A stretch of 64,000 bases of DNA from Verrucosispora sp. NA02020 (GTDB lineage Bacteria; Actinomycetota; Actinomycetes; Mycobacteriales; Micromonosporaceae). Both the position numbers and the translations under genes were made by a program. The notes under the pieces were generated by a model. It was not told the DNA's origin, ran no database searches, and saw only the letters and a program-made list of their open reading frames with translations. The stretch lies in NCBI RefSeq assembly GCF_013364215.1, contig NZ_CP054923.1:1798001-1862000 (forward strand), given 5' to 3'. Numbering within the stretch: position 1 is the first letter of the stretch; each line of letters begins with the position of its first letter. Shown here piece by piece: positions 1 through 7,975 of this stretch.

Positions 1-1
1 C

Positions 2-667
2 GCCACCGGACCGGGCGCGTGGTCGGACTGGAAGGGGCGACTGGTCGCCGAGTTGGTGGCCCGGGTCCGGACGACGCTCCACACCGGCACCGTGCCGCAG
101 CCACCGGCACCCGATCCGGCGCTGGTGGCGGGGCCGCTGCCGGTCGTACACCTGACCGGGGACCGGGTGGCGGTGGCCGCGGCGGACCGGCGGGGACTGC
201 TCGCGACGGTGGCCGGGTGCCTGGCGCTGCACCGGCTGGAGGTGCTCGCCGCCGACGCGTCGACGGTGGACGGCAGGGCGCTGGTGGAGTGCCGGGTGCA
301 GCCACGGTACGGGTTGGCGCCGGATCCGGTCGCGCTCACCGCAGACCTGCGCCGGGCGGTCGGTGGTGACGTGTCGGTGACGCAGCGCCTGCGCGGCCGG
401 GCCGGACGGGGCACCGGGGCCGAGCCCCGGGTGGTCTGGCACCGCGACGCGGCCACCGACGCGGTGCTGCTGGAGTTGCGCGCCGCCGACGCGGCGGGCC
501 TGCTCTATCGGGTGACCACCGCGTTGGACGCGGCCGGCGCGCAGGTGCGGGCCGCCCGGATCGCCACCCTCGGTGGGGACGTGGTGGACGTGTTCTATCT
601 GGTCGGCTCGTGGCCCTCGGACGCCGAGCGCGACCGCCTCGAAGCCGCCGTGCTCGCCGCGGTGTAA
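2..667 (+). CDS. glnD: [Protein-PII] uridylyltransferase GlnD, C-terminal part (5' end outside window)
   Basis: The last 221 residues of the bifunctional uridylyltransferase/uridylyl-removing enzyme that modifies the PII nitrogen-signalling protein in response to glutamine. The nucleotidyltransferase and HD domains lie beyond the left edge. Two ACT-like repeats are visible, each carrying the D-x-x-G-L-L signature (DRRGLLATVAGCLA; DAAGLLYRVTTALDAAG) that in this family senses glutamine. The reading frame is open from base 2. ffh follows on the same strand after 161 bases, the usual actinobacterial order. The final codons GTG TAA are part of the terminal inverted repeat of a 60-bp interspersed element, so the natural 3' end of the gene may have been reset by the repeat. 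Confidence 0.9.
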   Translation, partial: ATGPGAWSDWKGRLVAELVARVRTTLHTGTVPQPPAPDPALVAGPLPVVHLTGDRVAVAAADRRGLLATVAGCLALHRLEVLAADASTVDGRALVECRVQPRYGLAPDPVALTADLRRAVGGDVSVTQRLRGRAGRGTGAEPRVVWHRDAATDAVLLELRAADAAGLLYRVTTALDAAGAQVRAARIATLGGDVVDVFYLVGSWPSDAERDRLEAAVLAAV

Positions 668-718
668 GGAAGGGCCCCCTACTAACGCCTCGTGTATAGG
701 AGGGGTCCCCTCCTTACA
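663..718 (+). repeat. Interspersed 60-bp repeat, copy 1 (TAACGCCTC orientation)
   Basis: First of five copies of a short element with inverted ends (TGTAAGGAAGGGCCCCCT and AGGGGTCCCCTCCTTACA here) around an asymmetric core TAACGCCTCGTGTATAGG. It contains the glnD stop codon. Thirteen further bases, CAAGGCGGCGTGG (720-732), also follow copy 5 at 42301, so the shared unit is longer on this side in these two copies. It may form a hairpin acting as a glnD terminator. Confidence 0.85.
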
Positions 719-754
719 TCAAGGCGGCGTGGAGCGGGGGTTCCGGTGGCCGGA

Positions 755-760
755 TACGCT
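755..760 (+). promoter_or_regulatory. Candidate -10 box for ffh
   Basis: TACGCT fits the actinobacterial TAnnnT -10 pattern and lies about 70 bases upstream of the ffh start. I see no good TTGAC-like -35 at 17-19 bases. The rest of the 668-828 gap is repeat copy 1 and leader. Confidence 0.25.
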
Positions 761-828
761 AACGGTGGTCGGAGCGCTCGTTCGGCCCCACTCGTGCTCG
801 CCGGAACACTGACAAACGGGATGTTCGT

Positions 829-2373
829 GTGTTTGACACCTTGAGTGACCGCCTCTCCGGGATCTTCACCAAGCTCCGGGGCAAGGGACGCCTCACCGAC
901 GCCGACATCGACGCCACCGCACGCGAGATCCGTCTCGCGATGCTGGAGGCCGACGTCGCCCTGCCGGTGGTCAAGGGCTTCATCGCGAACATCAAGGAGC
1001 GGGCCCGGGGGGCGGAGGTCTCCCAGGCGCTCAACCCGGCGCAGCAGATCATCAAGATCGTCAACGAGGAACTGGTCGCGGTCCTCGGTGGTGAGGGGCG
1101 TCGGCTCCAGTTCGCCAAGCAGCCGCCGACGGTGATCATGCTCGCCGGCCTCCAGGGCTCCGGTAAGACCACCCTCGCCGGCAAGCTGGCCCGCTGGCTG
1201 CGGACCCAGGGGCACCAGCCGCTGCTGGTCGCCGCCGACCTCCAGCGCCCCAACGCCGTCGGGCAGCTCCAGGTGCTCGGTGGCCGGGCCGGTGTCGAGG
1301 TGTACGCCCCGGAGCCCGGCAACGGCGTCGGTGACCCGGTGCAGGTGGCGAAGGCCTCCATCGAGCACGCCCGGCGGTCGGCGCGGGACGTGGTGATCGT
1401 CGACACCGCCGGTCGGCTCGGTATCGACGCGGAGATGATGCAGCAGGCCGCGAACATCCGGGACGCGGTCGAGCCGGACGAGGTCATCTTCGTCATCGAC
1501 GCGATGGTCGGTCAGGACGCGGTGCGGACCGCCGAGGCGTTCCGCGACGGCGTCGGCATCACCGGCGTGGTGCTGTCCAAGCTCGACGGCGACGCGCGCG
1601 GCGGTGCCGCGCTGTCGGTCCGCGAGGTGACCGGGCAGCCGATCCTCTTCGCCTCCACCGGCGAGAAGCTGGAGGACTTCGACGTCTTCCACCCCGACCG
1701 GATGGCCAGCCGGATCCTCGGCATGGGCGACGTCCTCACTCTGATCGAGCAGGCCGAGGCGGCCTTCGACACCGATCAGAAGGAGAAGATGACCGCCAAG
1801 CTGATGGGCGGTGAGCAGTTCACCCTGGAGGACTTCCTCGACCAGCTCATCGCGGTACGCCGGATGGGGCCGATCGCCAACGTGCTGGCCATGATGCCGG
1901 GCATGGGGCAGGTCAAGGACCAGCTCGCCGAGCTGGACGACAAGCACTTCGACCGGATCACCGCGATCATCCGCTCGATGACCCCGGCCGAGCGCACCAA
2001 CCCGAAGATCATCAACGGCTCCCGGCGGGCCCGGATCGCCAACGGTTCCGGCGTCACCGTGATGGACGTCAACCAGCTGCTCAACCGCTTCACCGACGCG
2101 CAGAAGATGATGAAGCAGATGGGCGGCATGATGGGCCTGCCCGGCGGCGGCCGACGCAAGGCGACCAAGAGCCCGAAGAACAAGCGCAAGGGCACCAAGG
2201 GCGGCAACCGGCCGCGCACCGGCGCCGGGATGCCGGGTGGCTTCCCGGGCGGCATGCCGCAGCTCCCGCCGGGGATGAACCCGGACGACCTGGCCGGCGG
2301 CCAGGGCCTGCCGCCGGGCTTCAAGCTGCCGAAGATCGACTTCAACAAGCTGGGTAAGCGGGACAAGCCGTAG
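829..2373 (+). CDS. ffh: Signal recognition particle protein Ffh (SRP54)
   Basis: GTPase that binds SRP RNA and signal sequences of nascent membrane proteins and docks the ribosome to FtsY at the membrane. The 514-residue product has the three expected domains: N (about 1-90), G (about 100-295) with P-loop GLQGSGKTT at 107-115 and the DTAGR and LSKLDGDARGG motifs, and a Met-rich M domain with the RNA-binding signature GSRRARIANGSG. A basic, Gly/Pro-rich tail of about 75 residues follows, common in actinobacterial Ffh. The GTG start is chosen because the product begins MFDTLSDRLSGIF as in the family. The 3' end overlaps the convergent gene at 2342 by 32 bases. Confidence 0.97.
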   Translation: MFDTLSDRLSGIFTKLRGKGRLTDADIDATAREIRLAMLEADVALPVVKGFIANIKERARGAEVSQALNPAQQIIKIVNEELVAVLGGEGRRLQFAKQPPTVIMLAGLQGSGKTTLAGKLARWLRTQGHQPLLVAADLQRPNAVGQLQVLGGRAGVEVYAPEPGNGVGDPVQVAKASIEHARRSARDVVIVDTAGRLGIDAEMMQQAANIRDAVEPDEVIFVIDAMVGQDAVRTAEAFRDGVGITGVVLSKLDGDARGGAALSVREVTGQPILFASTGEKLEDFDVFHPDRMASRILGMGDVLTLIEQAEAAFDTDQKEKMTAKLMGGEQFTLEDFLDQLIAVRRMGPIANVLAMMPGMGQVKDQLAELDDKHFDRITAIIRSMTPAERTNPKIINGSRRARIANGSGVTVMDVNQLLNRFTDAQKMMKQMGGMMGLPGGGRRKATKSPKNKRKGTKGGNRPRTGAGMPGGFPGGMPQLPPGMNPDDLAGGQGLPPGFKLPKIDFNKLGKRDKP

Positions 2374-3706
2374 GTTCTGCGGCACGGTCCTCGGTGGATC
2401 CCCGACCTGCCGTGGACCGGCCGGGGACGCCGGACCTGGACCTGGACCCGGATCCGGACCTGGTCGCGTCCGGTGGTTGGCCCGGCCGGGGCGAGGCACC
2501 CGGCCACCGGTCGAAGTAGAACGGCAGCCACCGCTGGCAGTGCCGCGCGAACGGCGTGGCAGCGGGGCAGACGCGCCGGCTGAAGCCGGAGAGCCGCACC
2601 GTGTCCGGCGGGTCGGCCCGGTGGAACAGGCCGACGGTGATGCTGAAGACGCCGCGCCGGATCGCCGCCTCGACCCCGGCGGCCAGCACCCCGGAGTCCA
2701 GCGCGTGCTCGTCCGCCTGCCGCCCGACGAGCTCACCCGCCACGGCGGGCAGGACGTTGTGGCACAGCACGGTGACGAGCTTCGGGTTGGGCGACAGGTC
2801 GATCACCGGCGACCGGTAGCCGGTCCGGTTGACGTACGCCTCGGTGAAGGGCAGCAGGACACGCGTCGTACCCCAGTCCGCGGCGAGTCGGGCTGCCGTC
2901 GCCGACGACTCGGCGACGAGACGCAGATGCGTGGCGAGCAGCGCGTACTGGAGGCGGGGGAGGCGGGCCAGCCGCTGTGCCAGGCGCAGTTCCCCGTCCG
3001 AGAAGCAGAGCCGCCCGAGCATGTAGAGACGCGCCAGTTCCCGTGCCTCGGCGTCGGTGAGGCGGGCGTCGGCCGACTCGGCAGGTGGCGGAGCGTCGGG
3101 TACGGACTGCGGCGGACGGCGCCCGAGGCGGCCGGAGACGAGGGCCTCGTGGAACGCCGCCAGGACGGTGCCGACCTCGGGGCGTACGCCCCCGGGGCCG
3201 GCCGGGCACTGCGCGACGAGATCCCGCCAGTGTGTCGAGAGCAGGTCCAGCACCTGCCGGCACGACTCGGCCGGCGACGTTCCCGAGCCGGTCAGCCGGT
3301 CGATGCTCCGGAACAGGTGGCCGGCGGGGGAATCGGCCGCGATCGTGTCGCGGGCCCGCGCTGTCGCGGCCGAGGTGCTGCGCTCGGCGGACACGGTGAA
3401 GTAGGCGTCCAGCTCGTCATGGTCCGCCGCCCCGAAGTGCACCGCCGTCGGCTTGGCCCGGGTGACCCGCTGCCAGTAGTGCTCCCGCAGCGCCGCCGGG
3501 TCGTCGAGGAACGGATCGAGAGGATCCGGACCCGGGTCGCCTCGGGCCAGTGCGCCGCGGACGAGCGACCGGACGAAGCGGTCGTTCTCGGCGACCAGGT
3601 GACCCGGTGCGCTGCGAAGCCACACCTCGGAGGCCAGTTTGGCGGTCTGCATCTCCTCGTTGACGTGCCGCAGGTAGCCGTCGAGCCGCCGCCGGTCAGC
3701 CCGCAT
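2342..3706 (-). CDS. Unrecognised 454-residue protein, last gene of the NLR-like operon
   Basis: I do not recognise a family. The protein is mostly predicted helical, with no signal peptide, no convincing membrane segment and no obvious nucleotide-binding motif. A Pro/Ala-rich linker near the middle separates two halves. The C-terminal half has conserved-looking aromatic and charged stretches (LPRLQYALLATHLRL, ITVGLFHRADPPDTVRL, FARHCQRWLPFYFDRW), followed by a low-complexity Arg/Ser/Pro tail that runs into the end of ffh and may not be functional. The ATG at 3706 overlaps the stop of the dioxygenase-like gene by 11 bases (ATGCGGGCTGA), so the two are translationally coupled and probably act together. 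Reading further upstream in frame gives only low-complexity antisense sequence. Function unknown. Confidence 0.7.
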   Translation of the reverse strand: MRADRRRLDGYLRHVNEEMQTAKLASEVWLRSAPGHLVAENDRFVRSLVRGALARGDPGPDPLDPFLDDPAALREHYWQRVTRAKPTAVHFGAADHDELDAYFTVSAERSTSAATARARDTIAADSPAGHLFRSIDRLTGSGTSPAESCRQVLDLLSTHWRDLVAQCPAGPGGVRPEVGTVLAAFHEALVSGRLGRRPPQSVPDAPPPAESADARLTDAEARELARLYMLGRLCFSDGELRLAQRLARLPRLQYALLATHLRLVAESSATAARLAADWGTTRVLLPFTEAYVNRTGYRSPVIDLSPNPKLVTVLCHNVLPAVAGELVGRQADEHALDSGVLAAGVEAAIRRGVFSITVGLFHRADPPDTVRLSGFSRRVCPAATPFARHCQRWLPFYFDRWPGASPRPGQPPDATRSGSGSRSRSGVPGRSTAGRGSTEDRAAEPTACPAYPAC

Positions 3707-5477
3707 CGACGTGCCGATCCGCCCGTCCGGCCGCGTCGGCGTCCCGATCCGCTGGTCCGGCCGCGTCGACGTGTTGGTCCGGCGGTCCGGCGGAATCCGC
3801 GAACTCCGGCGCCACCAGACCCGCGTACAGCGTGAACAGCCGTGCCGTGGCCTGACGCGCGTCGTCGTCGAGCACGAGCAGGTCACCGGCGAGTGCGGCG
3901 GCGAGCGCGCCGAAGGCACCGGCGGTGACCAGCGAGTCCGGATCGTCGACCCGACGCGCGGTGCGTTCGAGGTCCAGGACGAAGCGGTGCAGCGAGTCGG
4001 CCACCCGGCGCCCGTCGGTCGGTCCCCAGGCCGGGTGCACCCGGCCGGACCGCGCGGCACGCGGCATGGCCGCTTCGAGGACGCCGAGACAGCGGCACAG
4101 CTCCGCCACCGTGTCGTCGGTCGATCCCGGCAGGGGTGCGGGTGCGCCCTGCCGGAGCCAGTCGGTCCGCAACCGCGTCAGGCAGTCGAGGATCTGCTCC
4201 GGTGCCATCTCCCGGATGACGATCCGGGCGCGTTTGCGGACCTCCTCGCGCATGTCCGCGTACAACGGCATGTTGAGCGGGCCCTGGAGGTCGTACCGCA
4301 TCCGCCGGACCAGGCGCTCGCCGGCGGGCCCGTCGTCCTCGCCGGCCAGGTCGGCCTCGCGCAGCCGGTTCAGCGTGACGCCCGCGCTCTGGCGGTCGTA
4401 CCAGGTACGCAGTGCCGCACCCGTCAGGAGCCGGCGGTCGGTGTCGACCACGAGGTCGGGGCGGGCGAGTGACAGTCGCAGCGCGTCGACGATGCGGGCG
4501 ACCTCGCCCCCGAGGGCGTCCAGGAAGCTCGGCCCGGCGGCTCCCCCCAGCAGGAACCGATCGAGGTCCGAGCCGGCCAGGTCCGGCACGCCGAGCCGGC
4601 CGGTTCCGTCGTCGACCCGGTGGAAGGACGCCATGATCGCGCTGCGCGGCGCACCGGTGGAGGTCCGGTAGCGGTGATGGACCACCCGACTCGCCGCGAA
4701 GATCGTGTGACAGGGGGCGGCCAGGTTCTCCAGGTGCACGACGCGTGGCTGCCGGTCGTCGAAGAAGCGGGCCTGGGCGGCCAGCGCCTCGTCGACCCGG
4801 GCCCGGGACGGGAAGATGCAACTGTCCTCGTCGCTCGACACGTCGCCGTCCGCGTCGACGGCGCACTGCCGGAACAGCCGGTTCGTCCGGGGCAGGTAGG
4901 TGAGTCCCTGCCCGGCGGGGCCACGCTCGGTGCCCAGCGTCCAGGTCACGATCACCTTGAACTCGTCCATGAACGGGTTGTTGTCGATGTGCAGGGTGTT
5001 GTCCCGGGCGACCACGTCGAGCGGCAGGGTGTCCTTGGCCCGCAGGTCCACGATCCCCACCGGCCCACCGAGGGCATGGGCGACGAGCGCGACCAGGAGC
5101 GGGTGGGCGAACGTCTCCCGGAAGTGCGGATCGTCGAGCAGTCGGCGGGAGTGGCTCGCGTTCAGGTAGTTGTGCAGGGTGCCCCGGCTGCCCCTGGTGC
5201 CCATCTCCGCGTCGTACGCCGCGCGGGCCGCCGCGAAGCGGGGCGTGGAGAGCAGCCCGGCGAAGCTGAGCGCGCCCTCACCGGCGAGGTCGCGCCCGAG
5301 GGCGACGAACGCCGAGGCGAGGCGTGCGCCGTCCTCCTCGCCCCGACACGCCTGCCCGACGAGCGCCTCGACGTCACGCCGGAAGGCCTCGGCGGCCTCC
5401 GGTCGGCGCAGCTGGCGGTACGCCTGCGGACGCGCCAGCTCGTCGACGGAGACGAGGGGCGCGTGCCGGGTGTTCAC
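3696..5477 (-). CDS. Putative PhyH-like Fe(II)/2-oxoglutarate dioxygenase with long C-terminal extension
   Basis: 593 residues. The middle of the N-terminal half carries an ordered set of phytanoyl-CoA-hydroxylase-type motifs. These are an HxD iron motif (H163, D165 in LHIDNNPF), a W-x-L strand, a GxGLTYLPRTNRLF segment resembling the PhyH 'L-x-x-x-PGSH' loop, and a distal His (267 or 268) ten or eleven residues before Arg278 in VVHHRYRTSTGAPRSAI, the usual H-x10-R arrangement for iron and 2-oxoglutarate. Enzymes of this family hydroxylate or otherwise oxidise small molecules or side chains. About 300 C-terminal residues have no motif I recognise and look helical, ending in an Asp/Ala-rich repeat tail. 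The GTG start overlaps the NLR-like gene's stop (GTGA). The assignment rests on motif spacing only. Confidence 0.6.
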   Translation of the reverse strand: MNTRHAPLVSVDELARPQAYRQLRRPEAAEAFRRDVEALVGQACRGEEDGARLASAFVALGRDLAGEGALSFAGLLSTPRFAAARAAYDAEMGTRGSRGTLHNYLNASHSRRLLDDPHFRETFAHPLLVALVAHALGGPVGIVDLRAKDTLPLDVVARDNTLHIDNNPFMDEFKVIVTWTLGTERGPAGQGLTYLPRTNRLFRQCAVDADGDVSSDEDSCIFPSRARVDEALAAQARFFDDRQPRVVHLENLAAPCHTIFAASRVVHHRYRTSTGAPRSAIMASFHRVDDGTGRLGVPDLAGSDLDRFLLGGAAGPSFLDALGGEVARIVDALRLSLARPDLVVDTDRRLLTGAALRTWYDRQSAGVTLNRLREADLAGEDDGPAGERLVRRMRYDLQGPLNMPLYADMREEVRKRARIVIREMAPEQILDCLTRLRTDWLRQGAPAPLPGSTDDTVAELCRCLGVLEAAMPRAARSGRVHPAWGPTDGRRVADSLHRFVLDLERTARRVDDPDSLVTAGAFGALAAALAGDLLVLDDDARQATARLFTLYAGLVAPEFADSAGPPDQHVDAAGPADRDADAAGRADRHVDAG

Positions 5478-7582
5478 GGCGCGACCGTCCCGACCGTGAG
5501 CGTCGACCGGGTCAGGTCGGGATGGCGTTCCAGGCGTGCCAGGGCCCGTCGGACCTCGTCGCCGGCGCTCTCGTCACCCAGGTCGGCGTAGGCGCTCTCC
5601 AACTGCGCCAGGATCGTCCGCACCGACCGGACGTTGCCGAGTGAGTCCTCCACCCGCCACGCCCGTTCCAGCCAGGTGCACGCCTGTGCCAGGTCACCGG
5701 TGCGCAGACCCACGTCCCCGAGCAGGCGCAGGGCCAGGGCCCGACCGTAGGCGTTCTGGGCGTCCTCGCAGATCGACAGGCTGCGTACCCCGAGGTCGCG
5801 CGCCCAGTAGTGGTGACCCAGCTCGGTGAGGGCGCGGGCGGCGTCGTACAGGCCACGCGCCTCGCGTACCGGCTTGGCCGTCCGGCGCGACTCGCGGGCC
5901 GCCCGCAGGCCCCACCGCAGCGCCTCGGCGTACTCGCCGGAGCGCAGCGTGAGCTCGGCCATGGCGTGCTGGGCGGAGGCCACCCCGCTGTCGTCACGCT
6001 GCGCGGCGTCCAGTGCCATCGAGGCGCGCAGCTCCGCCTTCGCGGCCTCCAACCGTCCGACGTCGGCGAGGGCCCGGCCGAGCGCCCGGCGGGACAACGC
6101 CTCCATCGCCGGGTCCCCGGCGACCGACGCGGCGACCGCCGCCTCCTGGAGGGCGAGCGTCCGGGTCACGTCCTGCCGCCAGTACAGGAACGTGTTCACC
6201 GCCCGGGCGAACCGGGTGACGAACGCGAAGTCCCCCTCGGCCGTCGCCTCCTCGACGAGGAAGGTCAACGACGGTGTCAGCGCCTCGAACCAGGCGAGGG
6301 CCTCGGTCACGTCGAAGCGGGCGGCGTCGGCGAGGTCGGCCGTCTCCCGGTCCAGCGGCGACGGATGCCGGTTGGGGTCGATGGCCCGGTCGGCGGCGTG
6401 GCTGAGCGCCAGGTGGACGACGCGGATCCGGCGGGCGTACGCCTGCTGCTCCTCGTCGCTCATCACCCGGGCGCGCGTCTCGGTCAGGTACGCCTTGATG
6501 ATGTCGTGCATGCGGTACCGCCCCACCCCGATCTCGTCGACCAGGGAGGCCAGGCAGAGGGACTGGAGCAGACGGTCGCAGTCGCGCCGGGGCAGGTCCA
6601 GGATCAGCGAGAGCATCGAGAGCGAGCAGTCGGTGCTCGGCAGCATCGAGGCGACGTAGAGCACGCGCCTGGCCGGTGCGTCCAGGTCCTCGACCGACCA
6701 GGAGATCACCTTTCCCACCTCGATGCCCAGCCCGGCCCCGTCGAGGAAGCGCAGCGGGTTGCGGTCCGACTCGATGCCCAGCATCGCGTCGCGTACCGTC
6801 CAGCTGCTGTGGATGGCGAGCTTGGCCGAGACGATGGCGAGCGCCAACGGGTGTCCCTCCAGGAGTTCGACGATGCGTCGGGCGCTGCTGTCGCCCCGTT
6901 CGACCCGGACGAACCCGACCCGTTCGGCGAGGAGTTCGACGCCCTCGTCCGTGGTCAGCAGCGGGAGCTTGAGCACCTTGGCCTCGTGCCGGACGCTCAT
7001 CTCCGGGACGGCGCGGCGGCTGGTGACCACCAGCCCCGACCCGTACCCGGGCACGAGGTCACGCACCTGGTCGTAGGAGCCCACGTTGTCGACGATGACG
7101 AGGCACCGCCGACCGGCGGTGGCGGACCGGAACACGTTGCCCCACTCGTCCTCGTTGTCCGGCAGGTCGCTTCGGGTGATCCCGAGCGTGGCCAGGAACG
7201 TGCGCACCGCGTCCCGGGACTCGACCGGTGGCGTGCCGGAGTACGCCCGCATGTCGACGAAGAACTGACCGTCGGGGTAGTTGTCGATGCGCGAACTCGC
7301 CCAGGCCAGGGCCAGGGTCGTCTTTCCCGAGCCGGCCAGTCCCCAGAGCATGCAGGACCGTGATCCGGGTTCGCTCATGGCCTCGTCCATTGCCTGGAGG
7401 AGATGATGGCGGCCGACGATTCTTCCGATTCCACCGGGAAGCATGCGTGGAATTTCCGCCGACCACATCGTCGACCGTGTTTGCTGGACGTAGATCGCCC
7501 CCGACGTACCCACCTGCAGCACCTGGTTGGCGGTGAGTTCCTTGGCGACGTTGCGTGGCGTGTTCTCGTCGGCGGGGACCAT
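5474..7582 (-). CDS. NB-ARC/TPR STAND ATPase (bacterial NLR-like protein)
   Basis: 702-residue STAND-class switch protein. It has the NB-ARC set in order: P-loop GLAGSGKTT (81-89), Walker B LVIVDNV (161-167), GLVVTSRR sensor (183-190), GHPLAL (243-248) and an MHD motif in YRMHDIIKAYL (358-360). About 490-690 is a TPR-like array (ALRRALGRALADVGRLEAA-type helices). STAND proteins are held as ADP-bound monomers and oligomerise when the repeat domain senses a ligand. Unlike SARP regulators there is no N-terminal DNA-binding domain. Instead the first 50 residues hold a short segment, NQVLQVGTSGAIYVQ (19-33), that resembles the C-terminus of the protein encoded just upstream. The ATG is preceded by a GAAGG-type ribosome site. 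The downstream gene overlaps by 4 bases. Confidence 0.88.
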   Translation of the reverse strand: MVPADENTPRNVAKELTANQVLQVGTSGAIYVQQTRSTMWSAEIPRMLPGGIGRIVGRHHLLQAMDEAMSEPGSRSCMLWGLAGSGKTTLALAWASSRIDNYPDGQFFVDMRAYSGTPPVESRDAVRTFLATLGITRSDLPDNEDEWGNVFRSATAGRRCLVIVDNVGSYDQVRDLVPGYGSGLVVTSRRAVPEMSVRHEAKVLKLPLLTTDEGVELLAERVGFVRVERGDSSARRIVELLEGHPLALAIVSAKLAIHSSWTVRDAMLGIESDRNPLRFLDGAGLGIEVGKVISWSVEDLDAPARRVLYVASMLPSTDCSLSMLSLILDLPRRDCDRLLQSLCLASLVDEIGVGRYRMHDIIKAYLTETRARVMSDEEQQAYARRIRVVHLALSHAADRAIDPNRHPSPLDRETADLADAARFDVTEALAWFEALTPSLTFLVEEATAEGDFAFVTRFARAVNTFLYWRQDVTRTLALQEAAVAASVAGDPAMEALSRRALGRALADVGRLEAAKAELRASMALDAAQRDDSGVASAQHAMAELTLRSGEYAEALRWGLRAARESRRTAKPVREARGLYDAARALTELGHHYWARDLGVRSLSICEDAQNAYGRALALRLLGDVGLRTGDLAQACTWLERAWRVEDSLGNVRSVRTILAQLESAYADLGDESAGDEVRRALARLERHPDLTRSTLTVGTVAP

Positions 7583-7648
7583 ACCTTCGCCCTTTCCGGC
7601 AGACGGATTCCTGGCGGCGATCGGGAGGCTTCCGGCTCGGCCCGCTGA

Positions 7649-7975
7649 TCACATGGTGACGTCGCCGACGTTCTGCGCCTGGACGAGCTTGCCCACTGTG
7701 CTGGAGGTGACCGAGTTGACCGCGCCGGTCGACACCGACACCTGCCGGAGCGCCTCCAGCAGCCGTGGATCCTCGGCCGCGTACGCCGAGAGCACCTCGA
7801 CCAGTCGCGCGGTGTCCTCGTCGGAGGGAACCCGGTGTGCCGTCCGGTCCAGGGCCCCGACGACCTCTTCCGGCTCGTTCCGGCGGAGGAATCGCTGACG
7901 AATGGCGTCGACGATCGCTCCTCCGGACCCTTCGGCGATCTTGAGTAGTGCGGCGGAAACGATGGCCTCGATCAT
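7649..7975 (-). CDS. Small helical protein with C-terminal N-x-V...G-x-L-V-Q motif (Bell/BASS-like candidate)
   Basis: 108 residues, first gene of the operon, 66 bases before the NLR-like gene. Residues 1-78 form a compact helical domain (IVSAALLKIAEGSG, IVDAIRQRFLRR, TARLVEVLSAYAAEDPRLLE). The last 25 residues switch to a beta-prone, Asn/Gln/Val/Gly-rich stretch, NSVTSSTVGKLVQAQNVG (87-104). This layout is the one described for bacterial Bell-domain effectors. Those carry C-terminal amyloid signalling motifs (BASS) matched by a motif at the N-terminus of an adjacent NLR-type protein. By eye the neighbour's residues 19-33 align with one gap (N-x-V, G-x-I/L, V-Q). The start is supported by AGGAG eight bases upstream of ATG. 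Family membership is an inference; no search was run. Confidence 0.65.
   Translation of the reverse strand: MIEAIVSAALLKIAEGSGGAIVDAIRQRFLRRNEPEEVVGALDRTAHRVPSDEDTARLVEVLSAYAAEDPRLLEALRQVSVSTGAVNSVTSSTVGKLVQAQNVGDVTM

Noticed and set aside
682..2736. A 684-codon open frame on the minus strand opposite ffh
   Set aside because: It mirrors ffh codons, has no domain content and reads through the repeat and intergenic DNA; antisense frames stay open in GC-rich genes. The same applies to the long frames opposite tsf, cdsA, ispG, the ABC exporter and the GGDEF/EAL gene.
3706..4060. A 118-codon N-terminal extension of the unknown protein
   Set aside because: The extension is Arg/Pro/Ser low-complexity sequence antiparallel in meaning to the dioxygenase-like frame; ATG 3706 with an 11-base overlap is the simpler start.
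5474..7582. NB-ARC/TPR protein as a SARP-type antibiotic regulator
   Set aside because: No N-terminal winged-helix or BTAD domain; the N-terminal 50 residues hold only the short motif, and no biosynthetic cluster is adjacent.
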